A DNA stretch of 64,000 nucleotides from contig JANQNQ010000005.1 of the NCBI GenBank assembly GCA_028279515.1, positions 248,001 to 312,000 on the forward strand. The letters are read 5' to 3'. The translations under genes and the position numbers were made by a program. Positions 36,055-44,082 of the stretch are shown piece after piece (position 1 is the first letter of the stretch; each line of letters opens with the position of its first letter). The notes below the pieces were generated by a model. The model was not told the origin of the DNA, ran no database searches, and saw nothing but the letters and a program-made list of their open reading frames with translations. The stretch comes from Flavobacteriaceae bacterium. Its GTDB lineage: Bacteria > Bacteroidota > Bacteroidia > Flavobacteriales > Flavobacteriaceae.

Positions 36055-36082
36055 TTTGCTGACTTAACCCTCGTTAATTTTG
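36055..36082 (+). promoter_or_regulatory. Predicted promoter of the first DUF547 gene
   Basis: TTTG (36055-36058), 16 bp, TAATTTTG (36075-36082), which matches TAnnTTTG. It lies 22 bp before the start codon. Confidence 0.5.
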
Positions 36083-36104
36083 TAAAACCAAATTTTGAAA
36101 TTAG

Positions 36105-36821
36105 ATGAAAACGCTTGTTACTATCATATCGTTATTGTTTGTAAGCCTTACCGCACAGGCACAGCAATTGGACACTTTTTATAAAGAAGCCGATGCGTTC
36201 TTTTCGAAGCACGTGACCAATGGAAAAGTCGATTACAAAGCAGTTGCCAAAGACCCAGCTGCCTTAAATAAAATTCTGGGTGATGCCGCCAATATAAAAG
36301 TAGATGTATCTGATGCAAAGAATTTTCAAGCCTTTTGGATCAATGCCTACAACTTGGCAGTGATCAAGGGAATTATTGAAAAGTATCCCGTAAAGTCTCC
36401 TTTGGATATTAAAGGTTTCTTTGATAAGGCCAAATATAATTTAGGCGGAAAGAATATTACACTAAATGACATAGAGAACAAATTGTTGCGCGCTAACTTC
36501 AACGATGCCAGGGTACATTTTGTATTGGTCTGTGCTGGATTGGGCTGCCCGCCATTGATCGCAGAGGCCTACACGCCTGAAAAATTAGACGCTCAAATGA
36601 CGCAACAGACGAAGATCGCGTTGAACAACCCGAAATTCTTGCGAGTAAATGCCAAGAAGAAACGTGTACAATTCTCTCAGATCATGGAGTGGTACAACAA
36701 AGATTTTGTCAAAAAAGGACAAAACCTGATTGATTTTGCCAACAAGTACCGCACAGAAAAAATTCCTTCAAACTATAAAACATCATATTATCAATACGAC
36801 TGGTCTTTAAACGGAAAGTAA
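36105..36821 (+). CDS. DUF547 domain protein, secreted
   Basis: 238 aa with a signal peptide ending in TAQAQ. The DUF547 core (about 70-190) is marked by FQAFWINAYNLAVIKGI, LNDIENKLLR, and VHFVLVCAGLGCPPL. The conserved Cys-Cys and His/Asp positions hint at an enzyme, but the family has no agreed function. A second member lies at 43213-44082. It is the first gene of a plus-strand group with a beta-barrel, a GH113-like hydrolase and a BamA-like barrel. Confidence 0.88.
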   Translation: MKTLVTIISLLFVSLTAQAQQLDTFYKEADAFFSKHVTNGKVDYKAVAKDPAALNKILGDAANIKVDVSDAKNFQAFWINAYNLAVIKGIIEKYPVKSPLDIKGFFDKAKYNLGGKNITLNDIENKLLRANFNDARVHFVLVCAGLGCPPLIAEAYTPEKLDAQMTQQTKIALNNPKFLRVNAKKKRVQFSQIMEWYNKDFVKKGQNLIDFANKYRTEKIPSNYKTSYYQYDWSLNGK

Positions 36822-36967
36822 TCCATCTTGAAGACCCATTAGAAACTATCAAACACCAAAAAAATGAAACCGACATGATTAAAATAATTATTAACATATA
36901 GTGAAATAATTATTCTAAATCATCAAAGGTTCCATGTGACAACTAAAAAACAATAAAATAAAAACAC

Positions 36968-37867
36968 ATGAAAAAAAGATTTGCACTAATAGCCTTGTCG
37001 TTGATCGCTTTTACAGGATTTTCACAAGAAGATGAAGACCAGCAAGATTCTGGGTCGGTAATTCAGACGCTGACACCTTCAAAACTAATTGCCAAAGGGC
37101 AATATGATATCAAATGGTTCAACAACCTATACACACAAACTAAAAGTACCTTTTCTAGCGGAAGAGAAGATCGTCAGACCTTCTTTACTTCTACCATCGA
37201 AGCGTATACGGGCGTTTCTGAGAACAAACGTGTAAATCTCGGATTGATCTTAGAGTTTCGCTCTAATGTGGTCGCTGACCGAGGCGCTTTAGATGTATTC
37301 TCTTTTGACGGAGAATTTGGTACGGCTCGTTCAGGGTTTACCTCAATTGCACCATCGATCAAGTTTGTTCCGTTCGAGAACGTCGGAAACTTCTCGATCC
37401 AATCATCGATATTCATTCCGTTAGTAGACAACGAAACCGAAGATTTTGCACCCGTTAATGGAAACGGAGGAGTCTTCTTAGATCAAAAAGGATGGATCTG
37501 GCAAAACCGCTTTTTCTATGATCACACATTTGCAGGAGGAGATTGGCAATTGTTTACTGAGCTAAATTCAGAATTGAATTTTGGAGATAAGGATGAGAGC
37601 TTCGCCAATAATAGCTTGCGCTTGACGCCTGGGGTCTTTTTGAGCTATTTCCCAACTTCGAAGTTTACAGTGCTCGGATTGGTACAACATTCGCAGTTGA
37701 TCGATCTAGGGAATGATTTCACGCAAGACTTTACAGCTTTAGGAGGTGGTGCCAAGTACCAACTTACCGATGAGTTAAATATTGAAGCGCTTTATACCAA
37801 TTTTGTAAGAGGAAGTGATACAGGGCTTGGACAAACATTTAACATTGGTTTAAGGGCCGTTTTTTAG
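36968..37867 (+). CDS. Probable outer-membrane beta-barrel protein
   Basis: 299 aa with a signal peptide ending in TGFSQ. The rest alternates aromatic and polar residues in amphipathic strands (for example WIWQNRFFYDHTF, FLSYFPTSKFTVLGLVQH) and ends in the barrel-like LGQTFNIGLRAVF with a terminal Phe. I do not recognise the family. It could be a channel or a MetA-pathway-type porin-like protein; no ligand can be named. It lies 146 bp after the DUF547 gene and 35 bp before the GH113-like gene. Confidence 0.7.
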   Translation: MKKRFALIALSLIAFTGFSQEDEDQQDSGSVIQTLTPSKLIAKGQYDIKWFNNLYTQTKSTFSSGREDRQTFFTSTIEAYTGVSENKRVNLGLILEFRSNVVADRGALDVFSFDGEFGTARSGFTSIAPSIKFVPFENVGNFSIQSSIFIPLVDNETEDFAPVNGNGGVFLDQKGWIWQNRFFYDHTFAGGDWQLFTELNSELNFGDKDESFANNSLRLTPGVFLSYFPTSKFTVLGLVQHSQLIDLGNDFTQDFTALGGGAKYQLTDELNIEALYTNFVRGSDTGLGQTFNIGLRAVF

Positions 37868-37902
37868 ATTAAGAAGTATTTTAGAAGCTAAAATTTTCAA
37901 GC

Positions 37903-38904
37903 ATGAGAAGATTTTGGCTTCTTTTTTTAATAGCAGCTTTCCAGTGTTCGTGCACTGGGCAAGATCAAAAGATCAATGGGGTTAGCTTCGTTGGAGGCAG
38001 AGAAGTGATTGATGCCAGTCATATAGAACCCGTGATCAATGTCAGTGCCAATTGGGCGTGTGTAATGCCCTTCGGCTTTGTGAGAAATCTGCAAGCTACC
38101 GACATTACATTCAATATCGAAAGACAATGGTGGGGCGAGCGCAGAGTAGGTGCCAAGAAAACAGCCGAGCTGTTCCAGACAAAAGGCATCAAAGTGATGA
38201 TCAAACCACAGTTATGGGTGTGGAGAGGTGAATTCACTGGGCATATCAAGATGAATAGTGATGCTGATTGGGAGCAGTTCGAGAAAGGCTACGAAGCCTT
38301 TATCATGGAATATGCAGACCTTGCACAAGAGATCAATGCCGACATGCTCTGCATTGGGACTGAGTTAAATAGGTTTGTGATGGCCCGTCCGAAATTTTGG
38401 AAAGCATTGATTTCAAAAGTGCGCGAAGTTTATAAAGGAAAGTTGACATATGCTGAAAATTGGGATACCTTTGACAAGGTCCCCTTTTGGAGCGAACTAG
38501 ACTATGTAGGTGTAGATGCCTATTTTCCGCTTTGCGAAGAAAAGACGCCTTCTCTAGAAAGTTTACGAGAAGGCTGGCAAAAGCACAAGACCGAAATGAA
38601 TCGCGTTAGCGAAGCATCAGGTCGCCCCATATTATTCACAGAGTATGGTTATCGAAGCATTGACTATACTGGAAAAGAACCATGGAAGGTGGATCGCTCA
38701 CAAGGCGGCGCCAACTTAGAAGCACAAAAAAATGCACTACAAGCACTATACGATGAGTTTTGGAAAGAAGATTGGTTCGCCGGCGGCTTCGTCTGGAAAT
38801 GGTTTCACTACCACGACCGAGCAGGCGGTACATCCGACAACCGATTTACTCCGCAAAACAAACCTGCAGAACAAGTTATCAAAGCACATTACGAGACTTG
38901 GTAG
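37903..38904 (+). CDS. GH113-like glycoside hydrolase lipoprotein (endo-mannanase-like fold)
   Basis: 333 aa. The signal peptide ends in FQCSC, a possible lipobox (Cys17). The TIM-barrel of the GH113/GTA type is suggested by GIKVMIKPQLWVWRGEF, MLCIGTELNRF (proposed acid/base Glu154) and RPILFTEYGYRS (proposed nucleophile Glu247), then FVWKWFHYHD. GH113 members cleave beta-mannans; close relatives without known activity exist, so the substrate is tentative. It is not inside a SusCD locus. Its 3' end overlaps the likely start of the BamA-like gene. Confidence 0.75.
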   Translation: MRRFWLLFLIAAFQCSCTGQDQKINGVSFVGGREVIDASHIEPVINVSANWACVMPFGFVRNLQATDITFNIERQWWGERRVGAKKTAELFQTKGIKVMIKPQLWVWRGEFTGHIKMNSDADWEQFEKGYEAFIMEYADLAQEINADMLCIGTELNRFVMARPKFWKALISKVREVYKGKLTYAENWDTFDKVPFWSELDYVGVDAYFPLCEEKTPSLESLREGWQKHKTEMNRVSEASGRPILFTEYGYRSIDYTGKEPWKVDRSQGGANLEAQKNALQALYDEFWKEDWFAGGFVWKWFHYHDRAGGTSDNRFTPQNKPAEQVIKAHYETW

Positions 38905-40153
38905 TCTCCTGGCCCTCTTTTTTATATTAAGCGTTAGCGCATATGCGCAGGACAAGCTGGTCTACGATGTAAAAGTGCAAGGCAACAAAAAGATGAAAAC
39001 GTCTTTCATCAAGCATTTGGCCAAGGTGAAACCCGGGCAGGTGCTCGATTCGTTGAAGATGGAAGAAGACACCGCCAAACTCAAAAGACTTGCCGGAGTT
39101 TCGCACGCCTATTATCAGGTATTCTATTCGCATGAGAATCTCTACAATGTGTTTTACAACATCGAAGAGAACTTCACCATAATTCCAAGTGTGAATCTTT
39201 GGACCGTAAACGATCAGGATGTCGCCTACAAGATCGGATTGTACGATTTTAATTTTTTAGGGCGGAATATCGCCTTCGGCGGATTTTATCAGAACAACGG
39301 TTTTGATTCCTACGGAATTAATTTCAGAGCTCCATATTTGTTCTCCAATAGATTTGGAATCAGTTTGAACCACCAAAACTGGACGAGCCTAGAACCGCTT
39401 TTCTTTGCAGGTGGAAGCGCCAATTACAAATACACCAACAAATCGTTTGAAGCGCTAGGGCTCTACGAGCTTAATTTTCAGAATAATTTTTCACTCGGGC
39501 TCAACTACTTTACCGAAACCTATGACTATATCGATGGATTAACCGACCCCAATGTGCCACAGTTTCTGGAACTCGATAAGTGGATGGTCAAGTTCATCTA
39601 CGAACACGACGGACTCGATTACTACTACCAATACATCGACGGATTCAAGAGCACGCTCTACCTTCAGTATGTGACTTCCAACAACGATTTTCAAAATAAC
39701 TTTTTGATCGGTTGGAATGACTTCCTATATTTTAAAAGATTAGGCGGAAAAGGAAACTGGGCCAACCGTCTTCGATTTGGAGTATCCAGCAATGACGACA
39801 GTCCGTTTGCACCATTTTCGGTCGATAACAACTTGAACATTCGAGGTGTCGGAAACATCATCGATCGTGGTACGGCTGCATTAATATTGAATACCGAATA
39901 CCGGCACACCTTGATCGAAAAAGGTTGGTTCGTTTTACAAGGTAATGCCTTTATCGATGCCGGAACTTGGCGAAATCCCGGGGGTGATTTTAACGATTTC
40001 TGGGATGTCAACAATATGCGTGTCTATCCAGGCGTCGGACTCCGATTTATTCATAAAAACATCTTCAATGCCATCTTCAGGATTGATTATGGTTACGGTA
40101 TCACCAAAGATGCTTCGCGTGGGATCGTCTTCGGAATCGGACAATACTTCTAA
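38753..40153 (+). CDS. BamA/TamA-like outer-membrane barrel protein with unclear start
   Basis: The body has one POTRA-like domain (KLVYDVKVQGNKKMKTSF onward), then a C-terminal barrel that ends in GIVFGIGQYF with terminal Phe. The only upstream ATGs (38753, 38732) lie deep inside the GH113-like gene and give about 45 extra residues unlike a signal peptide. In frame, an ATT at 38888 would start MTRLGSLLALFFILSVSAYAQ-like sequence, an ideal signal peptide, overlapping the previous stop by 17 bp; a CTG at 38864 is another option. No ATG, GTG or TTG lies between. Coordinates here use the nearest ATG. Function: outer-membrane protein or lipid insertion, or a passive barrel. Confidence 0.75.
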   Translation: MSFGKKIGSPAASSGNGFTTTTEQAVHPTTDLLRKTNLQNKLSKHITRLGSLLALFFILSVSAYAQDKLVYDVKVQGNKKMKTSFIKHLAKVKPGQVLDSLKMEEDTAKLKRLAGVSHAYYQVFYSHENLYNVFYNIEENFTIIPSVNLWTVNDQDVAYKIGLYDFNFLGRNIAFGGFYQNNGFDSYGINFRAPYLFSNRFGISLNHQNWTSLEPLFFAGGSANYKYTNKSFEALGLYELNFQNNFSLGLNYFTETYDYIDGLTDPNVPQFLELDKWMVKFIYEHDGLDYYYQYIDGFKSTLYLQYVTSNNDFQNNFLIGWNDFLYFKRLGGKGNWANRLRFGVSSNDDSPFAPFSVDNNLNIRGVGNIIDRGTAALILNTEYRHTLIEKGWFVLQGNAFIDAGTWRNPGGDFNDFWDVNNMRVYPGVGLRFIHKNIFNAIFRIDYGYGITKDASRGIVFGIGQYF

Positions 40154-40722
40154 TCCTTTTTTAGTGCGAATGTAAGGGTGCCCTTCAGTCTAAAGTCATC
40201 GGCAATGGCATTTTCCTTTAAACTCTTAAAGAAAGAGGGCGAGTTGTATTTGATACCGTAGCGTGTTCTGTCTAAAACGGTATCAACCGCCAAGGTTACG
40301 GAGGTTTCCTTGATGATCAACGTAGCCGATATTTCTTCAGCATGTGTTTGGTCCTTTATGGTCAGATTCCCTTTGACAATTGTGTTTCCATTTTCGAGAG
40401 CAGCATTTTCAGAGAACACAAAACGAGCGGTGCCGTATTTTTTTACATGAAAGAAATCTTTGCCTTTAAGATGGTTCATGAGGCGTTTGTTTTCTTGATA
40501 TAAAGTGCGCATATCAATGGTCACGTCTAAAGCGGTGATTGTATCACCCTCAATAGTGATGAGACCTTCTGAGGCTTCTAGTGTCCCAGTTGGAGAATAT
40601 GAGCTAAGAGCAGCTTTCCCGGTCCAAGTGATTGTTGTTTTCTCGGGAAGCAGTTTAAATTCTTGCGCCCAAGTTGTCATTGTAAAGAAGAAAAGTGTAA
40701 TGAATAGTGTCCAATTTTTCAT
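40150..40722 (-). CDS. YceI-family lipid-binding protein, secreted
   Basis: 190 aa with a signal peptide ending in MTTWAQ. The YceI lipocalin-like barrel is shown by LLPEKTTITWTGKAAL, the MRTLYQENKRLMNHLKGKDFF segment (in parts: LMNHLKGKDFF), and VSGTLTIKDQTHAEEI-like strands (NLTIKDQTHAEEISATL). YceI proteins bind polyisoprenoids or fatty acids in the periplasm. It overlaps the convergent BamA-like gene by 4 bp and lies 6 bp after the next gene upstream, so those two minus-strand genes are probably co-transcribed. Confidence 0.9.
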   Translation of the reverse strand: MKNWTLFITLFFFTMTTWAQEFKLLPEKTTITWTGKAALSSYSPTGTLEASEGLITIEGDTITALDVTIDMRTLYQENKRLMNHLKGKDFFHVKKYGTARFVFSENAALENGNTIVKGNLTIKDQTHAEEISATLIIKETSVTLAVDTVLDRTRYGIKYNSPSFFKSLKENAIADDFRLKGTLTFALKKD

Positions 40723-40728
40723 AGCGTT

Positions 40729-41220
40729 TTAGTTTAAAAGTTTATCTGTAGTTTCAATCTTCTCATAACCGCATACGATCTCGCCGCTCGGAGTTTTACC
40801 AATAAAGTACCACATGGCCCAACCTCCAAATAGTGAAGGTCCAACGCGCCAATTCTCTGCCCAAGTGTAGGGTTGCGCGTGTTTTAGCCTCTCCTTTTTG
40901 GTTCCGAAGTTTTTGTTGAGGTCCTTTAGGGGATAGCTTCTTCTAAGATTCCATTGGTCATTGTAAAAGAGATACGCCCCGAATTCAATAATGGTAACAT
41001 CACTTTCTTTGCAACGAATAGCAGTGTTATGCATCCAGTAGTACTGATCTTTGATTTTTACGGCGTCAATTTCCTTCGGAAAGTTGTTTACTTCGATAGC
41101 AACTCTTAACCCTTGAAGTTTTTCGGGTAAAGGTTCGTTTGATGGAGTTCCATACTTGATCTGAGATTGCCCACCTACTGAAAAAAATAGTGCGGTGATG
41201 ATAAAGATTGTGCGTAACAT
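40729..41220 (-). CDS. Secreted hypothetical protein
   Basis: 163 aa with an N-terminal signal peptide (LRTIFIITALFFSVGGQSQ). The body is rich in Trp, Tyr and Lys, with WMHNTAIRCKESD, NQWNLRRSYPLKDLN and GPSLFGGWAMWYFIGK. I do not recognise a domain. It lies 6 bp before the YceI gene and probably shares its transcript, which suggests, but does not show, a cell-envelope role. Confidence 0.7.
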   Translation of the reverse strand: MLRTIFIITALFFSVGGQSQIKYGTPSNEPLPEKLQGLRVAIEVNNFPKEIDAVKIKDQYYWMHNTAIRCKESDVTIIEFGAYLFYNDQWNLRRSYPLKDLNKNFGTKKERLKHAQPYTWAENWRVGPSLFGGWAMWYFIGKTPSGEIVCGYEKIETTDKLLN

Positions 41221-41346
41221 ACGATGCGTTTTTAGAGGTTAACAACGCAAAGATGCAGTACGACACCTATTCGAGTCGTCTCGATTTGCTAATTGAAACT
41301 TTTTTGTAAATAAGGAGAGGTCTCAATTAAAAAAAAGAACCCTCGA

Positions 41347-42459
41347 CTATCCTAATTTCAGGGCGCTAGGAGATTTTCCGGTAAGTTTTTTAACAGCACG
41401 ATTAAATGAAGCCTTCGAATTGAATCCGGCATCATAGGCCAAGCTCAACAGCGTATATTGAGCGTTCTTTGGATCTTTGAGAAGCGTCTTCACTTCTTGT
41501 ATTCGGTATTCGTTTACATAGTCATTGAACTTCTTGTTGAAATGAAGATTGAGGCACTTGGTAAGAAGATAGGGTTTGACATCCAATTTACTTGAGAGGC
41601 TCGAAAGCGTTAGTCCAGGGTCTTTGTACAGTTGCTCTTCTTTCATGGCAGTTTCAAGGTTTTGAGCGATCGCGCTGAGTTGTTCTTTTTCTTTAGCGTT
41701 GAGTGTGGGTTTTACTTTGACAACAAGTTCATCCCGTCGATTGAACCCTTCAATCCCGAGCCAATACGTGATCAGTGCCATGCCGATGAAAACAGGATGT
41801 CCGTAGAAAAGATTTCCGGCAAAATTGAAGAAAAAGAAATCGACCAAAATGACCACAACATACAACACAGAAAAAACGCTGAGAACAACAAGCACCCGTT
41901 TAACCCAAGTAACTTTCTCAGGGATCACTCCCGAACTTTCATCTTCAATCTTGGATCTCAAAATACGTCTTGCTCGATAGGTGTAGTAAATGATCAGGAT
42001 TCCGGCAACGACAAACATGGTAGGGTATAGCATCCAAACCACATAGCCCCAATAGCCTAGCCAGGACAGGCTTTCCCGAGTTCCTTCCCAATAGAAATTT
42101 TGTGTTTTGATGAAATTGCTCCATACAAACTCAATAGCTACGGGTAAAAAATGCCACCACTCTTTTCCTTTGACCTTGAATCCAGGCGTAACATAGCTTT
42201 TGATAAAAAAATAGATCAAGGCTCCATAAACCCAGTTGTACTCAAGCAGCACATGATACCAGAAATCATACGCACCAAGCCCAAAGATTTTTGTGGTTTC
42301 AACAAGCAAACGATAAGAAAAGAAAAACAAAATGGCCGCCAGAAAACGATTGGCAAGGCGATTGGGCCCTTTATTTTTCCAGAGGATTAGGCCGTAGACC
42401 AAACCCTGTATGGCCCCAACACTTAGAAGAATGGTGAGTATAACTTCCCATGTTTTCAC
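41347..42459 (-). CDS. Membrane-bound AraC-family regulator
   Basis: 370 aa. About seven hydrophobic segments fill residues 1-240 (VILTILLSVGAIQGLVYGLI, YNWVYGALIYFFIKSYV, and so on). The C-terminal AraC helix-turn-helix pair (about 270-368) includes LTLSSLSSKLDVKPYLLTKC and SLAYDAGFNSKASFNRAVKK. This one-protein sensor type is common in Bacteroidota; the signal is unknown. It lies 23 bp after the TIGR04283 glycosyltransferase gene, the last of four minus-strand genes. Confidence 0.88.
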   Translation of the reverse strand: MKTWEVILTILLSVGAIQGLVYGLILWKNKGPNRLANRFLAAILFFFSYRLLVETTKIFGLGAYDFWYHVLLEYNWVYGALIYFFIKSYVTPGFKVKGKEWWHFLPVAIEFVWSNFIKTQNFYWEGTRESLSWLGYWGYVVWMLYPTMFVVAGILIIYYTYRARRILRSKIEDESSGVIPEKVTWVKRVLVVLSVFSVLYVVVILVDFFFFNFAGNLFYGHPVFIGMALITYWLGIEGFNRRDELVVKVKPTLNAKEKEQLSAIAQNLETAMKEEQLYKDPGLTLSSLSSKLDVKPYLLTKCLNLHFNKKFNDYVNEYRIQEVKTLLKDPKNAQYTLLSLAYDAGFNSKASFNRAVKKLTGKSPSALKLG

Positions 42460-42482
42460 CTATCTAAGATAGAAAAGAAGTT

Positions 42483-43187
42483 TTAAGAAGCAATATTCTT
42501 CTTATAGTATTCGTAAAGTTCTTCGGCTGATGCGCCAAACCATTTTTTGACATAAATGGTCCAAAAGTGGTATTGCAATTTCCAAACGCCATTGGAACGA
42601 TAGCGTCTTGCAGAAGTGACCAACCATTTTTTGATGACCACAAATTCATCGCGTTCGTAGAGCTTGTTGATGAGGTCGTTGTCTTCGTAAATGGTAAATC
42701 GCTCGTCAAATCCACCGAGTTCTCTAAATAGCTGCGCCGAAATAAACTGACTCTGATCCCCGCCGCGACAGGCCCTACTTTTAAACTGCGTGAGCCAACC
42801 CGCCAAGCGAAGCCACCAATGGTCGCTATCGAACTTCATAGCGAAACATCCTGCCAAATTTTGGTTATTGACCGCTTTGAGAATGTGTTGGTCAAAATCT
42901 TTAGGTGGAAAAGAATCGGCATGCAGAAAATACAGTACATCTCCTGCAGCTTTTTGCGCTCCCGTGTTCATTTGTTTGGCACGTCCTTTCTCAGAGCTGA
43001 GCAGCTTTACGATCGGTTGTGCTTGGCTAAACGCATTGACGATCTCTCGTGATTGGTCGATGCTTCCGCCATCAACAACAAAGATGTCTACGATATTCTC
43101 ATTTGAAGAATTGTCAATCAGGTGTTGCAGTAGCTTACCGATATTTTCGGCTTCGTTTAAGATAGGGATGACAACACTGATTTTCAT
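42483..43187 (-). CDS. TIGR04283-family glycosyltransferase (arsenosugar-associated)
   Basis: 234 aa, GT2. ISVVIPILNEAENIGKLLQH, VDIFVVDGGSIDQSREIV, EKGRAKQMNTGAQKAAGDVL and CRGGDQSQFISAQLFRELGG are hallmarks of the TIGR04283 branch, whose members cluster with arsenosugar genes. The sugar donor and acceptor remain unproven. Here it sits 7 kb from the ArsM-ArsS cluster, in an operon with a sterol-desaturase-like and a DUF547 gene (25 bp gap to the latter). Confidence 0.87.
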   Translation of the reverse strand: MKISVVIPILNEAENIGKLLQHLIDNSSNENIVDIFVVDGGSIDQSREIVNAFSQAQPIVKLLSSEKGRAKQMNTGAQKAAGDVLYFLHADSFPPKDFDQHILKAVNNQNLAGCFAMKFDSDHWWLRLAGWLTQFKSRACRGGDQSQFISAQLFRELGGFDERFTIYEDNDLINKLYERDEFVVIKKWLVTSARRYRSNGVWKLQYHFWTIYVKKWFGASAEELYEYYKKNIAS

Positions 43188-43212
43188 AGGGGTAAGCAGA
43201 GCAGGATATAGG

Positions 43213-44082
43213 TTATTCGTTCAAGTTCCAATCGTAATCTTTAAAAGATACCTTGGCTTTGGGAGATATTTCAATATCGGCATATTTGTTCAAAAAGTCG
43301 ATCAAACTGCCGTCCTTTTTGAAATCCTTGCCAAACCATCGAAAGATCTTAGAGATTCGTATTTGATCTTCTGAGATCTCGTTGCGAGTTGCGTCTTGTA
43401 AAAAACCTTTGGAAACTTCTGTGAGCTGCGACTCTAGTTCGGTTTCGGTAAAGGCTTCGTTCAATAATTTCGGACATGATACAGAGGCACAATTGATGGC
43501 GAAGTGAATTCTTGGCTCGTCCATCTTGCGAAGGATCTTATGCTCAATATCGTTGAGTGTATACCATTTTGGACCGATCTTAATGAAGCGGTAATCCCAT
43601 GGCTTGTTGATGTCTTTGATACTTTTTGTAGGATAGTTGTCGATGATCAATTTTACGGTAAAGGCATTGTAGGCATTGATCCAATACGCCAGTTGCGCCT
43701 CGCGAGACCATTCGTCACTTGGCACGGTCTCACCTAAAAGCCTCAGGTAAGCGTTCAAAGCGATTCGATTGTTTTTAAAACCCTTGTAGTCGACGTTTCC
43801 GTTTTCAGAAACGTATTGCTGTAATAACGTGTTCCAAGAAGTATGATCGAAAAAGATTTCAGGAGCGCTATCTTCAGGTGTTGGAATTACAGTTTCTTCA
43901 ACCTCTTTTACCATTTCCTCTTTCGGTATTTCTTCGGTTGCTTCCTCTACTGCTGCTGGTTTTTCGGGTATAGGAGTGACCACCGTTTCTTGTTGTTGCT
44001 TTGTTGGTTGTTGAGCTGCTCTTTTACTGCTTCCGCAGGAAACCAAGACAAGGCAACATATGACTAGCGTGATGTACTTCAT
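43213..44082 (-). CDS. DUF547 domain lipoprotein
   Basis: 289 aa. The signal peptide ends in LVLVSCGSS (Cys16), a lipoprotein signal. A low-complexity Gln/Pro/Glu linker (about 20-75, with QQPTKQQQ and EEIPKEEMVKEVEE) leads to the DUF547 core: LAYWINAYNAFTVKLI, LNDIEHKILRK and IHFAINCASVSCPKLL. It is a paralogue of 36105-36821. It overlaps the sterol-desaturase-like gene by 4 bp (ATGA), so translation is coupled. Confidence 0.88.
   Translation of the reverse strand: MKYITLVICCLVLVSCGSSKRAAQQPTKQQQETVVTPIPEKPAAVEEATEEIPKEEMVKEVEETVIPTPEDSAPEIFFDHTSWNTLLQQYVSENGNVDYKGFKNNRIALNAYLRLLGETVPSDEWSREAQLAYWINAYNAFTVKLIIDNYPTKSIKDINKPWDYRFIKIGPKWYTLNDIEHKILRKMDEPRIHFAINCASVSCPKLLNEAFTETELESQLTEVSKGFLQDATRNEISEDQIRISKIFRWFGKDFKKDGSLIDFLNKYADIEISPKAKVSFKDYDWNLNE

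Noticed and set aside
42790..43374. A 194-codon frame antisense to the TIGR04283 gene and the end of the DUF547 gene
   Set aside because: It covers two real genes on the other strand and shows no protein family features.
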